Below, piece by piece: positions 35,398 through 44,464 of a stretch of 64,000 nucleotides of DNA. The notes beneath the pieces are model-generated. The model was given only the letters and a program-made list of their open reading frames with translations, searched no databases and was not told the DNA's origin. Positions within the stretch are counted from its first letter, which is position 1, and each line of letters opens with the position of its first letter. The stretch comes from Asticcacaulis machinosus (GTDB lineage Bacteria; Pseudomonadota; Alphaproteobacteria; Caulobacterales; Caulobacteraceae), in assembly GCF_028550435.1 (NCBI RefSeq), contig NZ_JAQQKV010000001.1, forward strand, positions 1,488,001 through 1,552,000, read 5' to 3'. The position numbers and the translations under genes were made by a program.

Positions 35398-35754
35398 ATG
35401 AAGAAAATTCTGCTGGCTGAAGACGAAGATTCCGTACGCAGTTTCCTGACCCGCGCCCTGCAACGGGCGGGCTATGAGGTCGTAAGCTGTGCCGATGGTG
35501 ACAGCGCGATTGATGCCCTCGATCAGGGGCCCTATGATCTGCTGCTGACCGATATCGTCATGCCGGGCGCCGACGGCATCGAGGTGGCCAAGGTCGCCGG
35601 CCAGCGTCAGCCGGGCCTCAAGATCATGTTCATCACCGGCTTTGCGGCCGTGGCCCTTAATGCGCAAAAGGCTTCTCCCGAAGCCAAGGTACTGGAAAAA
35701 CCGGTGCATCTGCGTGAGATCGTAACTGAGGTCGAGCGCCTGATCGCGGCTTAA
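35398..35754 (+). CDS. cpdR: Single-domain response regulator CpdR
   Basis: 118-residue receiver domain without an output domain. ILLAEDEDSVRSFL holds the acidic metal pocket, LLLTDIVMPGADGIEVA the phospho-accepting aspartate near residue 52, FITGFAAVA the switch threonine and VLEKPVHLREIV the conserved lysine. In Caulobacter, unphosphorylated CpdR is an adaptor that primes ClpXP to degrade PdeA and other cell-cycle proteins. The C-terminal Ala-Ala seen here is part of its own degradation signal there. The name rests on length, end and neighbourhood. Confidence 0.88.
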   Translation: MKKILLAEDEDSVRSFLTRALQRAGYEVVSCADGDSAIDALDQGPYDLLLTDIVMPGADGIEVAKVAGQRQPGLKIMFITGFAAVALNAQKASPEAKVLEKPVHLREIVTEVERLIAA

Positions 35755-35854
35755 GCACGCTTAAATCTGATTGTGGGATTAACCCACAGATTTCCCGAAA
35801 AATGGCTTGCTATGGCGGGGAGGCTTGGTTATACACCGCTTCCTCGCATAAAGT

Positions 35855-35929
<75 letters not shown>

Positions 35930-36191
35930 TTTTACCCTTGCACACCAAGGGCTTGTGAAAAACCCTTGTTTCATCTCAAAACTTATGCGGCACGCAGGCG
36001 CTACGCTGAGATATCAAAATCTCACATAGTGCGCGAATGCAATATAGCCGTTATGTACGACGACGTAGCATTTTCATCCGCTCCGAGGACCTCACAGACA
36101 TTAAACTGTCGCCTTGGGCACACAGAAAAGGACCATATCCTGACCCGGCAAGTCTGAATATGGCCTGCGATTTCGATCAACCGTATAGCCT

Positions 36192-37385
36192 TTACTGGCC
36201 AAGCGGGCACTTAAGCGGATTACATCGCGCAGCACCGCCGCCGGGCAGGGTCACCACATAGTCGGTGCCGTAGGCATTGCCCGGGCGGAAAAAGTCCGTG
36301 GAGACAACCTGCGCACCACTATCGAAGGCAGCCTTCGCACGGGTCATATCATTGGCCTTGGCCTCATAGGTTTCGATGTCGGAGCGCGTGCGCACGATAT
36401 AGCCTTCGGCGACATAGCGTTTAATCTCCTCTGAGCGCACCAGAGCATTGTCGTACATCAGAAATGCGGCATGATCTTCCCCCGGTTCGGCGCGCAGGAA
36501 AGCCACACGGCCTTTTAGTGAGGGATGCCCGTCAAGATAGGCCTTGGTCGCCGCAGGCCCTGTGGCCGTGATCATCAGGAATACAATCTTGCCCCGTGCG
36601 GCCTTGAGGGTGGGCCAGTGCCCCGCACGAACCGCCGCATTCAATGTCGCATAGTTACCGCGCACATCATCCGGTGTAATCAGCCGCTCACGTCCCAGAA
36701 CATCGATAATTTCCTGATCCAGTTCGGCAAAGCGTGCTGCATCGAACGGCACCGGCGGTGTTGGCTGCGGCAGGACAGGCAGGCCCTGGGTCTTGGCTTC
36801 CAGAAGAATGAATACCGGCACATGTCCCGGATTGGCATTCGACCATTCGCGGATCTGGGTCAGACACAGTTTCAGAGTCGGGCAATGGCTGCGAAAATCG
36901 ATATCCGGCACATGCAAAACCTTGAAACCCGGCTTATCCAGATCGGTCGTATTGTGTGGTGGCAGATCGGTTACCCCTTGCGAACGCAGAAGACGATACC
37001 CTGCCGGATCAAGATAATGACCGCCCTTAGGGTCGGGATTGACATCGATTTCGAGACTGCGCAGGCCGGCATCCAGCTGGGTCTTCAGATCCGGATGGTC
37101 GTAATTCAGCCCTTCGGACAGTTTCATACCGCTGGGGTGTTCTTCCTTAAAACGGGCCATATCAGCTTCGGACATGTTGGCCGAAAACTGCGCCATCATC
37201 TTTTCTATCACCGGATCAACTACAGCCATAATCCGCTTATCGACCGGACGGGCATAGGAGTTGTGCGTACCCAGAACCTGAATTTCGTTGAGCTTAAGGT
37301 CACGAGGCGCGGTTTCGAAGTCTTTGGCGACGGCGCCATGGCTCAGGGCCGCAGCGGCCACGGCCAGAAGAAGCATGTTTTTCAT
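36192..37385 (-). CDS. Secreted PI-PLC-like phosphodiesterase (PI-PLC-C1 family)
   Basis: 397-residue protein with a signal peptide (MLLLAVAAAALSHGAVA). The mature part matches the Ca2+-dependent phosphoinositide-specific phospholipase C family: QVLGTHNSYARP has the first catalytic histidine, LRSLEIDVNPDPKGG the metal-binding Glu/Asp, and FKVLHVPDIDFRSHC the second histidine. EAKTQG and SADFF-like barrel strands follow (here VVSTDFFRPG). It would cleave inositol phospholipids or glycerophosphoinositol outside the cytoplasm. It lies 104 bases downstream of a TBDR gene in the same direction, so receptor and enzyme are probably one operon. Confidence 0.85.
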   Translation of the reverse strand: MKNMLLLAVAAAALSHGAVAKDFETAPRDLKLNEIQVLGTHNSYARPVDKRIMAVVDPVIEKMMAQFSANMSEADMARFKEEHPSGMKLSEGLNYDHPDLKTQLDAGLRSLEIDVNPDPKGGHYLDPAGYRLLRSQGVTDLPPHNTTDLDKPGFKVLHVPDIDFRSHCPTLKLCLTQIREWSNANPGHVPVFILLEAKTQGLPVLPQPTPPVPFDAARFAELDQEIIDVLGRERLITPDDVRGNYATLNAAVRAGHWPTLKAARGKIVFLMITATGPAATKAYLDGHPSLKGRVAFLRAEPGEDHAAFLMYDNALVRSEEIKRYVAEGYIVRTRSDIETYEAKANDMTRAKAAFDSGAQVVSTDFFRPGNAYGTDYVVTLPGGGAARCNPLKCPLGQ

Positions 37386-37489
37386 AAGAAAGCTTTCAGG
37401 CAGGTTGTTGCTTTAAAGAGGTGCCCCACACCGGTTTAGCGGACCGGTGCGGGGCGATAACGCCATGACAGGGGATATGTCGCGACGAC

Positions 37490-39757
37490 CTATTTCGAAA
37501 CCGTCAGACGCACGCCAAAGAAGCGCGGTGCCGCCGGAATAACGGTGGAGATACCAAACGATTTGCCGGTATTGCCGACATCGCGGTACCATTGCGTATC
37601 GAACAGGTTCTCGGCATAGGCTTCGAAGCGCAGCGTGCCGTCCTGACGCTCGACGCCCAGACGCAGATCGGTCAGGCCGAACGCTTCCTGACGCTCTATG
37701 GTCAGGTTGTCATTGTTGAAGAAGTAGTCCGACTTCCATGAATAATTGACATTGCCATAGCCCCGCCAGTTCTGCCCGATCGGGCGGCGGTAATCGGCGC
37801 TGACCGAGTAGGTGTGCTCAGGCGCCAGACGGAACTTGTGACCGGAATAATCAACCAACGCCCCGCCGACCACTTCGTAGAATTCGTCATACTGGGTGTG
37901 CAGATAGGTATAGCTGCCGTTGAGGCTCAGTTCAGGCGTAATCTTAGTGCGGCCCAGCAGTTCAAGACCATAGGCCGAAGCCTTACCGGCATTGATCGTG
38001 CCTTTCGTCAGATCCTGAGAGCGGGTCTGGAAATCTTTATAGTCATAGCTAAAGGCAATGGCCTCGACATAGGTGCGCGGTGCGACATTCCCCTTGAAGC
38101 CGGCCTCCAGATTGACCACTTCCTCAGACTTGACCTCACTGTAGGACGGCTGGGCCACACCGCCCACCGGAGCCGCAAAACTGATCTGCGGATAACCGGC
38201 CTTGATGCCCTTGGACGCACCGGCATAGAGGTTCATGGCATCATTGATCTTATAGGTCACTGCCAGACGCGGCTGGGTCAGACCATAGGTTTGCGAATGG
38301 CTGAAGGTCTGCCCCAGAGAGTTGGACAGGCCATTAGGCAGGGCAATCGCCCGAACGCCGTCAATGGTCGAAACGGTCGAACGCTGACGCACCGTAGCAT
38401 CGTCACGGGTATAACGCAGACCGGCATCAAGCACCAGACGATCGGTGGCGGCAAAGGTGATATTGCCATAGGCCGAAACCGAGTCACGGCTCAGGGCACT
38501 GTAGAGATCGGTCTGGTTACCTGTGGTCACAGGCATGCCGTAGAAGCTCGTCACCGGCGTCAAAACCCGCGGGAAGCCCGCCAGCAGATACTGTTCATTG
38601 ATAATGAAGCTCAGTTCATTCTTGGTGCGGTCCTTATAGAAGGAGACACCGAACACCGACTTAAAGCGGCCTTTGTTGTCATAGCGGAAGCGGAATTCCT
38701 GACTGGTCAGCCACTGATTATCAGGATTATTCACCGGCAGGATGAACGGATAGCTGGTGCCGTCACCATCCCACGCTTCCTGGAATGTCACTTCACGGTA
38801 GCCAGTGATCGAATTCAGCGTCCAGGCATCGGAAAGCTTCCAGTCGCCCAGCAGGGTCACGCCGGTCTGACGGCGCTGCTGCGGCACCGGCAGCTCATTG
38901 CGGTCAAAGGTCGTGAACGGGTTGGTGTCCGTACCGGGGGAAGCTACCGACAAAGCCTTGGTGATGGTGGCGTTATCATTATCGGCCTGATGATCGACGA
39001 TCAGGTCAAAGGCCAGAGCTTCGGAAGCTTCGTAGCGCAGAGATACGCGCGCCGCCCACAGATCATCGCTGCCGGCCGGTTTGCTCGCCGATAAGATATC
39101 CTGAAACCCTTCGCGCTCACGGCGGCGGGCGGCTACACGCACCGCCAGCTTGTCCTCGATCAGCGGCATATTGACCATGCCACCAACGCTGTAGAGGTCA
39201 TAATTGCCAAGCTGGCCTTCCATATTCCAGTCATAAAGGCGCGTATTGGCCTTTTTGGTATAGACGGCCACGGCGCCGATTTCAGAACCGCGACCATAAA
39301 GGGTTCCCTGCGGGCCTTTGGCGACTTCGACGCGTTCAACGTCAAACAGTTCCTTCAGAAGGCCGCGCGAGCGCGATGTGTCGACATCGTTCAGGAAGAA
39401 GGAGATCGACGGTTCGGCAATGGCGCCGGCGTTACCGGCCTCGATGCCGCGCATGACGAAGCTGGCCGAAGAGTCTGTGGATTGCTGAACGAAGAACCCC
39501 GGCGTGCGCGTCGACAGGCGCTCAAAATCCGTGAAGTTTTCGCGGTCGATATCAGATGCCGAAAACGCCGTGATGGCCAAGGGCACGTCCTTGACAGCCT
39601 GAGTGCGCTTCTGGGCCGTAACAACGACGGTTTCCAGCTCCGCAGGCGCAGCGTCCTGAGCATACACTTGTGCGAATGGCAGCGCACTGACGCCGGTGAT
39701 GAATGCCGCGCTCAAGGCGCGACGGAATGTCCTTAAGGACGACGGATTACAACGCAT
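37490..39757 (-). CDS. TonB-dependent outer-membrane receptor
   Basis: 755-residue receptor. Signal peptide at residues 1-34 (ALSAAFITGVSALPFAQVYA), then a TonB box-like ELETVVVTAQKRTQAVKDVPLAITA, then a plug domain (FVMRGIEAGNAGAIAEPSISFFL, VERVEVAKGPQGTLYGRGSEIGAV) and a 22-strand barrel ending in aromatic-rich strands and FFGVRLTVSK. ATG 39757 has AAAGGGG six bases upstream. The cargo is unknown. Its place between a phosphodiesterase-like phospholipase and a GPH-type permease suggests a phosphorylated or glycosylated small polyol. Confidence 0.93.
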   Translation of the reverse strand: MRCNPSSLRTFRRALSAAFITGVSALPFAQVYAQDAAPAELETVVVTAQKRTQAVKDVPLAITAFSASDIDRENFTDFERLSTRTPGFFVQQSTDSSASFVMRGIEAGNAGAIAEPSISFFLNDVDTSRSRGLLKELFDVERVEVAKGPQGTLYGRGSEIGAVAVYTKKANTRLYDWNMEGQLGNYDLYSVGGMVNMPLIEDKLAVRVAARRREREGFQDILSASKPAGSDDLWAARVSLRYEASEALAFDLIVDHQADNDNATITKALSVASPGTDTNPFTTFDRNELPVPQQRRQTGVTLLGDWKLSDAWTLNSITGYREVTFQEAWDGDGTSYPFILPVNNPDNQWLTSQEFRFRYDNKGRFKSVFGVSFYKDRTKNELSFIINEQYLLAGFPRVLTPVTSFYGMPVTTGNQTDLYSALSRDSVSAYGNITFAATDRLVLDAGLRYTRDDATVRQRSTVSTIDGVRAIALPNGLSNSLGQTFSHSQTYGLTQPRLAVTYKINDAMNLYAGASKGIKAGYPQISFAAPVGGVAQPSYSEVKSEEVVNLEAGFKGNVAPRTYVEAIAFSYDYKDFQTRSQDLTKGTINAGKASAYGLELLGRTKITPELSLNGSYTYLHTQYDEFYEVVGGALVDYSGHKFRLAPEHTYSVSADYRRPIGQNWRGYGNVNYSWKSDYFFNNDNLTIERQEAFGLTDLRLGVERQDGTLRFEAYAENLFDTQWYRDVGNTGKSFGISTVIPAAPRFFGVRLTVSK

Positions 39758-39825
39758 GGCAAACCCCTTTGGCCGAGATGTTATGGCCGGGAGATAACAT
39801 TGACGCATGACAGTTGCGTGACGAA

Positions 39826-39894
39826 TGTGCGAAAAAATTAACCAGAAATAGCCCTGAGAAACGCAACATCAGAACAGTTGTGCGAAAAATATTA
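39826..39894. promoter_or_regulatory. Direct repeats upstream of the TBDR gene
   Basis: TGTGCGAAAAAATTA at 39826-39840 recurs as TGTGCGAAAAATATTA at 39879-39894, a spacing of 53 bases in the TBDR promoter region (the gene is transcribed leftward from 39757). Similar TGTGNGAAA-type words occur at 42571, 42649 and 42670 before the phosphodiesterase gene. The double TetR regulator is a candidate binder; this is an inference. Confidence 0.4.
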
Positions 39895-41190
39895 TGCCGC
39901 CGATTTTAATTGGCGCCACACAACCCACAACATAAACACAGAGGGCACAAGCTGGCCGATCACGGCAGCTATGCGCACGGCATCTGCCTGCACGTCGCCT
40001 GTTATGGGCTGACGCGGATCAAAACCAGCCTCACCCAACAACCGGAACAGAATGAAAGTCGTGGTCGCTGCCGACAGGTTCAAAACCAGATGAAACGCGC
40101 CATAAAAGGTTCCGGCAGCTTTGCGTCCGTTGCTGACACCTTCACGATCCAGAAGCTCCCCCAGAAGCGCACGCAAAAGCGTAAACGCCGCCCCGCTGAT
40201 CAGCCCGCGGACGATAGCGTAAATCACGAAAGGCCAAAGCTCACCTTTTGGCAACACCATCAACACCAGACTGCAGAAGACCTGTAGCCCGAGCACCAGC
40301 TTTAAGGTCGGCACCGTATCCCAGCGATGATGCAGCCGGATCCACACAACAATGCCCAGCAAACCGCACACAGTCTGAACCAGCAACAGGCTGACGCCCC
40401 ATTCCGGCAGTCCCATCCCGTAACGCACCAGAAACAGATAAAGCCCGGAATCCACCGCATAATAGGCGCCAATACCTGCGAACAATGAGGCCAGCGGCCA
40501 GTAGGCGCGTTTGGAAAAAGCCAAACCATAGCTGTGCCGCAAGGCCCGCAAATCCATACGTCCCGTCCCATTGCTGTCCGGAGTCCGCCACAGCATCCAG
40601 ATCAGGGTTACCGGCAGAACCAACAGTATCAAACCGCCGATCAGGTTCATCTGCGCGGCAATATTGTTGTGACCGAGCCGTTCCAGCAATGCCGGGCCAA
40701 AGGCAAACACCGGCATGGCCAGCAAACCCGCACCGGTACGCAGGCCGAATACCTTCATCCGCTCCTGCGGGTTTTGGCCGATCTCCAGAGCCCAGGCACC
40801 GTGCGGCACATTGATCATGGTCCAGCCTGCGGTCAGCGCAAATAATCCTGCCGCCATCTGCCATAGGGGCAAACCCGCCGGCGCAAAATAGACAAGGCCG
40901 GTTCCCACCAGCACCAGCGGCAGACCAGCCGCGATATAAAGCTTGCGGCGTCCATAGCGAAACCGGGTGGCATCTGAAACCGCCCCCATCAGCGGGTCAT
41001 TGAGAGTATCCCATAGCCGGATCACCAACATCAGAAGGGCGATTGTTGCCAGAGGCAACCCGATGTGCGTACTCAGATAGGTCGGCAGAAAAATGCTGAC
41101 CGAACCTTCAAATCCGGCAAAGGCAAAGGTCGGCGCTGACAGGGCCAGCACCTGCGCCCAGCTTAGCGGTTGGCTTCGTGAAGGCGTCAT
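39892..41190 (-). CDS. GPH/MelB-type MFS transporter
   Basis: 432-residue transporter with 12 predicted membrane helices. RLWDTLNDPLMGAVSDATRFRYGRRKLYI in the loop between helices 2 and 3 is the signature of the glycoside-pentoside-hexuronide:cation symporter family. The MNVPHGAWALEIGQNPQERMKVFGLR loop is also typical. Members import sugars and polyols with H+ or Na+. The position beside the TBDR and phosphodiesterase genes suggests import of their product across the inner membrane. The stop overlaps the repeat region before the TBDR gene. Confidence 0.88.
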   Translation of the reverse strand: MTPSRSQPLSWAQVLALSAPTFAFAGFEGSVSIFLPTYLSTHIGLPLATIALLMLVIRLWDTLNDPLMGAVSDATRFRYGRRKLYIAAGLPLVLVGTGLVYFAPAGLPLWQMAAGLFALTAGWTMINVPHGAWALEIGQNPQERMKVFGLRTGAGLLAMPVFAFGPALLERLGHNNIAAQMNLIGGLILLVLPVTLIWMLWRTPDSNGTGRMDLRALRHSYGLAFSKRAYWPLASLFAGIGAYYAVDSGLYLFLVRYGMGLPEWGVSLLLVQTVCGLLGIVVWIRLHHRWDTVPTLKLVLGLQVFCSLVLMVLPKGELWPFVIYAIVRGLISGAAFTLLRALLGELLDREGVSNGRKAAGTFYGAFHLVLNLSAATTTFILFRLLGEAGFDPRQPITGDVQADAVRIAAVIGQLVPSVFMLWVVWRQLKSAA

Positions 41191-41225
41191 ATTCTCATCC
41201 CCGTCCGCCCCAGCCTAACACACGC

Positions 41226-42458
41226 CTATGAAAGTTTTTGACGGATTAATCCGCTAAGAGCCTCTATCATGGCGGCAGCATCCCGCGACGCCTCAACATG
41301 ACCTTTGGAACCGGACAGGACGATCTGACCGATAGCCGCCACCGACAGCGCCTGTGCCGCCAGCGGATCAAAGCGCGGGTCGGGGAATTCGGCTTTGAGC
41401 ACCTTATGCAAATTGATCCCGCGGCGGCGGCGCATGTCGGCGGCACAGGCCAAAAGCTGCGGCCTGCGGGTCGCCGACAGGGCTACAGCAAAAGTCGCAC
41501 GGGCAATTTCGATACTGGAATAAGGCCGATTGCTGACCTCACGCACAAAGGCCTGCCGTCCGCCATCGGCCGTCAGGTCGCTGACCTCCGCTTGAAGTCG
41601 GCGGATGATGTCCTCTAACCCGGCCCTGACCAGATCCTCCTGCGTGCGAAAATGATAGGCCAGAGTTGAAGCCGCCACCCCGGCCCGCCCAGCCACTGCC
41701 CGATGGGTGACCGACTCAATCCCCGCACTGACGATGAGTTCGGAGATATGCCCGACAATTGCGGACTGCTTGTCATTAAGGACGGCCGCTTCGTGATCGA
41801 CACCGAACGCATCCGGCAATTGCCCTATTTCGTCATAAAATACCCGGAACAGATCAGCATCACCCGCCGCAAGCTCCGCACTGACAAAGCCTGTAAACAG
41901 ACGCCGCAAGGTCAGACGCCGCAGCCAGCGATAGGCTGGTAGCGCCTCCAGCGCTAAAGCATGTACGGTTTCGTCGATCGCATAGGCGTGCAGCATCTCG
42001 GCCATATCAATATCTGCGGACGGGCTAAGACGGGCCGTCAGATCGCGCCAAAATTTCAGCCGGTCGCCCAGCCACGGCAGCAGCATAATGTCCACGCCCG
42101 GCTGGTGGGCGCTGGCCTGCACAAGTTCGCTGAAAAATAGGGTACGGCGCTGATGGCGGGTCACCATATCGCTCAGAATGGTTTCGATCACATCCGCCAT
42201 ATTGAGCGGCGACAGGCACGGCACCTCCTCCAGCCGCCGATGCCAGCCGTCGAAAAACGCTAGGTCCTCAGTACGCGCCGTGCTGATCAGATGACGCAGC
42301 AGATCATCCTTGACGCCGAAATGGTAGGTCAGGGCTGAAACGCTGGTGTTGGTGCGCTGCGCCAGCGGACGCAGGGTTAACGCGCCCAGCCCCTCCTCGG
42401 CCACCATGTCGAGGGCCGGTTTCAGAATATCCGTGGGTAAAACATCACGCCGCGCCAT
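41226..42458 (-). CDS. Regulator with two TetR DNA-binding domains
   Basis: 410 residues, about twice the length of a TetR protein. The first helix-turn-helix is at residues about 5-55 (LDMVAEEGLGALTLRPLAQR, then SALTYHFGVKDDLLRHLI). The second is at about residues 205-260 (SELIVSAGIESVTHRAVAGR, then STLAYHFRTQEDLVRAGL). Each is followed by a helical ligand-binding region. It appears to be a fused dimer. It is divergent from the phosphodiesterase gene and directly downstream in orientation of nothing else, so it probably controls the 36-44 kb locus. Confidence 0.9.
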   Translation of the reverse strand: MARRDVLPTDILKPALDMVAEEGLGALTLRPLAQRTNTSVSALTYHFGVKDDLLRHLISTARTEDLAFFDGWHRRLEEVPCLSPLNMADVIETILSDMVTRHQRRTLFFSELVQASAHQPGVDIMLLPWLGDRLKFWRDLTARLSPSADIDMAEMLHAYAIDETVHALALEALPAYRWLRRLTLRRLFTGFVSAELAAGDADLFRVFYDEIGQLPDAFGVDHEAAVLNDKQSAIVGHISELIVSAGIESVTHRAVAGRAGVAASTLAYHFRTQEDLVRAGLEDIIRRLQAEVSDLTADGGRQAFVREVSNRPYSSIEIARATFAVALSATRRPQLLACAADMRRRRGINLHKVLKAEFPDPRFDPLAAQALSVAAIGQIVLSGSKGHVEASRDAAAMIEALSGLIRQKLS

Positions 42459-42761
42459 AGAGATCCCTGTAAAGTTCCACCTCCCTTAGCGGAAAATGCT
42501 GCCCCCGTGTAGGCCCTGAGAGGCTTTCACCTCCCCTGTGCGGAAATAAACGCCTCCCAATCCGTCATTTTTGTGAAATTAAAAAACTTGGCACGAAATC
42601 GCCGTTCGCCGGCCAAAAATCATCATATGCGGGCCAATACAACACATTATTTCACATAAATGGCAATTTTCTCACAATTGTCACACACAAGAGATAGCCT
42701 CATGCCTTGGCAACTAAACGGGTCGGATGCAAATCCGCCCATCACAAGGCAGACTCCATCG
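42459..42761. promoter_or_regulatory. Divergent promoter region with repeated operator-like words
   Basis: 303 bp between the double TetR gene and the phosphodiesterase gene. CACCTCCCTTAGCGGAAA at 42478-42495 recurs as CACCTCCCCTGTGCGGAAA at 42528-42546, 50 bases apart; each copy lies within a TTCC/GGAA-type imperfect palindrome. Further right are TTTTTGTGAAATT (42568), ATTTCACAT (42649) and an inverted TTTTCTCACAATTGTCACAC (42667). The first repeat is only 20 bases upstream of the TetR start, which suits autorepression. Confidence 0.45.
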
Positions 42762-44420
42762 ATGACTATTAACATCAGACTTTTTGCACGGCTCGCCGCA
42801 TTTGTATCCACTGTAGCGCTGGCGGGGCCTGTGCTGGCGGAGCCTGCCCGTCATGTGATTATCATCGGAGTCGATGGCTTGAGTACCAATGGCGTCAAGA
42901 CGGCGGCCATGCCCGTCCTGCAGGATATGATGAATAAAGGCAGTTACAGCCTGCACGCAAGGGGGGTTCTTCCGACAACGAGTTCTGCGAACTGGGCCTC
43001 TATTCTTAATGGCGCAGGACCTGAGCAGCACGGCGTTACCAAGAACGAATGGCAGGTCGGCGACTTTAACTTTCCCACCTCAGTCACCGGTTCCGGCGGT
43101 TTTTTTCCGTCCTTGTTTCAGATTGTCAGCGATCAGCACCCTGACTGGGAAGTCGGGTCGATTTATCAATGGGGCGGGTTTAGTAATCTGTACGACCACC
43201 GTTTTGTCGACTACGATGTCAATACCAAGGACGAAGACGAAACAGCCCGTACGGCCGCAGACTATATCCGCCAAAAACGCCCTAACCTGCTGTTTGTGCA
43301 CTTAGATCATGTTGACCATGTTGGGCATCACGACGGTCACGGCACGACCGAATATTACGACGCAGTGGCAAAGGCCGACCGGCTGATTGGTGTCATCCGT
43401 CAGGCAACTGTCGATGCCGGTATTGCCAAGGACACCGTAATCATAGTGACCTCAGATCATGGCGGCGTCAGCAAAGGGCATGGCGGAGAGACCCTTGCTG
43501 AACTGGAAATCCCCTGGATCGCCTATGGCCCATCAATAAATGCCGGCCGTAAGCTCGATCAGCCGATCAATACCTTCGATACCCCCGCCACGGTGGCCCA
43601 CCTTTTGGACGTAAAAATCCCCTATGCATGGCTGGGCCGTCCGGTAGCGCTCGCGCTCAAGGGAGCACCTGAGCCTGAACAGATGTATAAAACCAGCAGC
43701 TTTTATACATCTCCCGTCATAGAACCGATTAACGAAGGCAACGCGCCTGCGGGCGGATTGTTCATCGATAAGACTGCACAAATGACGATCCGCAATCCCA
43801 ATCCAGCCGGAGAGGTGCGCTTTACGATCGACAATACCGCTCCCACTGCCAGTTCGGCGCTTTACACAAAACCCATTAACATAACGCAGTCCACGATTGT
43901 CCGCGCCACGCTGTTTGTCGACGGCAAAGCCGCCAGCGTTCCGACGACGGCCTATTTTCGCCTCGTCAACACCAAGTCTGGCGAGAGCAAGGGCGTGAGC
44001 TATAGGGTGTACCCTCTGGCCGAAGGCACCGCACGCCTGCCTGACTTTAGCCGCATAAAGCCCATCACCAATGGGCACAGCTACGAACTGAGCATAGACG
44101 GCCTCACCCTGCCTCAGTCGGCCAATGTCGCAGTGGTATTCGAGGGCTATTTAGATATTCAGACGGCCGGCAACTATACCTTCATTCTGGCCTCCGATGA
44201 TGGCAGCAAGCTCTATATTGACGACAAGACCGTCGTAGATAACGATGGCGACCACGGGGTGATCAGCGCCAGTGGCTCGATCGACCTTACATCCGGCAAG
44301 CACAAAATCCGTGTAGAATGGTTCAACGGCGGTGGCGGGGCCTGGCTGGGTGCCTATTATCAGGGGCAGGATTTACCCCGGCAGTTCATTGACGCAAACC
44401 GTCTGTCACCAGCCAAGTAA
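42762..44420 (+). CDS. Secreted type I phosphodiesterase with PA14 domain
   Basis: 552 residues. A signal peptide (LFARLAAFVSTVALAGPVLA) precedes an alkaline-phosphatase-fold phosphodiesterase domain. HVIIIGVDGLSTNGV holds the first metal aspartate, VLPTTSSANWASIL the nucleophile threonine, HLDHVDHVGHHDGHG and VTSDHGGVSKGHGG the other metal ligands. Residues about 415-545 form a PA14 domain (FEGYLDIQTAGNYTFILASDDGSKLYIDD), which usually binds glycans. It probably removes phosphoesters from a sugar-bearing substrate outside the cell. Starts at 42660 or 42702 would place extra sequence before the signal peptide and are less likely. Confidence 0.87.
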   Translation: MTINIRLFARLAAFVSTVALAGPVLAEPARHVIIIGVDGLSTNGVKTAAMPVLQDMMNKGSYSLHARGVLPTTSSANWASILNGAGPEQHGVTKNEWQVGDFNFPTSVTGSGGFFPSLFQIVSDQHPDWEVGSIYQWGGFSNLYDHRFVDYDVNTKDEDETARTAADYIRQKRPNLLFVHLDHVDHVGHHDGHGTTEYYDAVAKADRLIGVIRQATVDAGIAKDTVIIVTSDHGGVSKGHGGETLAELEIPWIAYGPSINAGRKLDQPINTFDTPATVAHLLDVKIPYAWLGRPVALALKGAPEPEQMYKTSSFYTSPVIEPINEGNAPAGGLFIDKTAQMTIRNPNPAGEVRFTIDNTAPTASSALYTKPINITQSTIVRATLFVDGKAASVPTTAYFRLVNTKSGESKGVSYRVYPLAEGTARLPDFSRIKPITNGHSYELSIDGLTLPQSANVAVVFEGYLDIQTAGNYTFILASDDGSKLYIDDKTVVDNDGDHGVISASGSIDLTSGKHKIRVEWFNGGGGAWLGAYYQGQDLPRQFIDANRLSPAK

Positions 44421-44464
44421 CAGTCGGCAGGATGGGGGAAGCTGGCTTACCGACGTCGCCCTTT

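Noticed and set aside
37814..39094. A 426-codon open frame on the plus strand
   Set aside because: It is antisense to the TBDR gene, and the receptor frame has a signal peptide, plug and barrel features.
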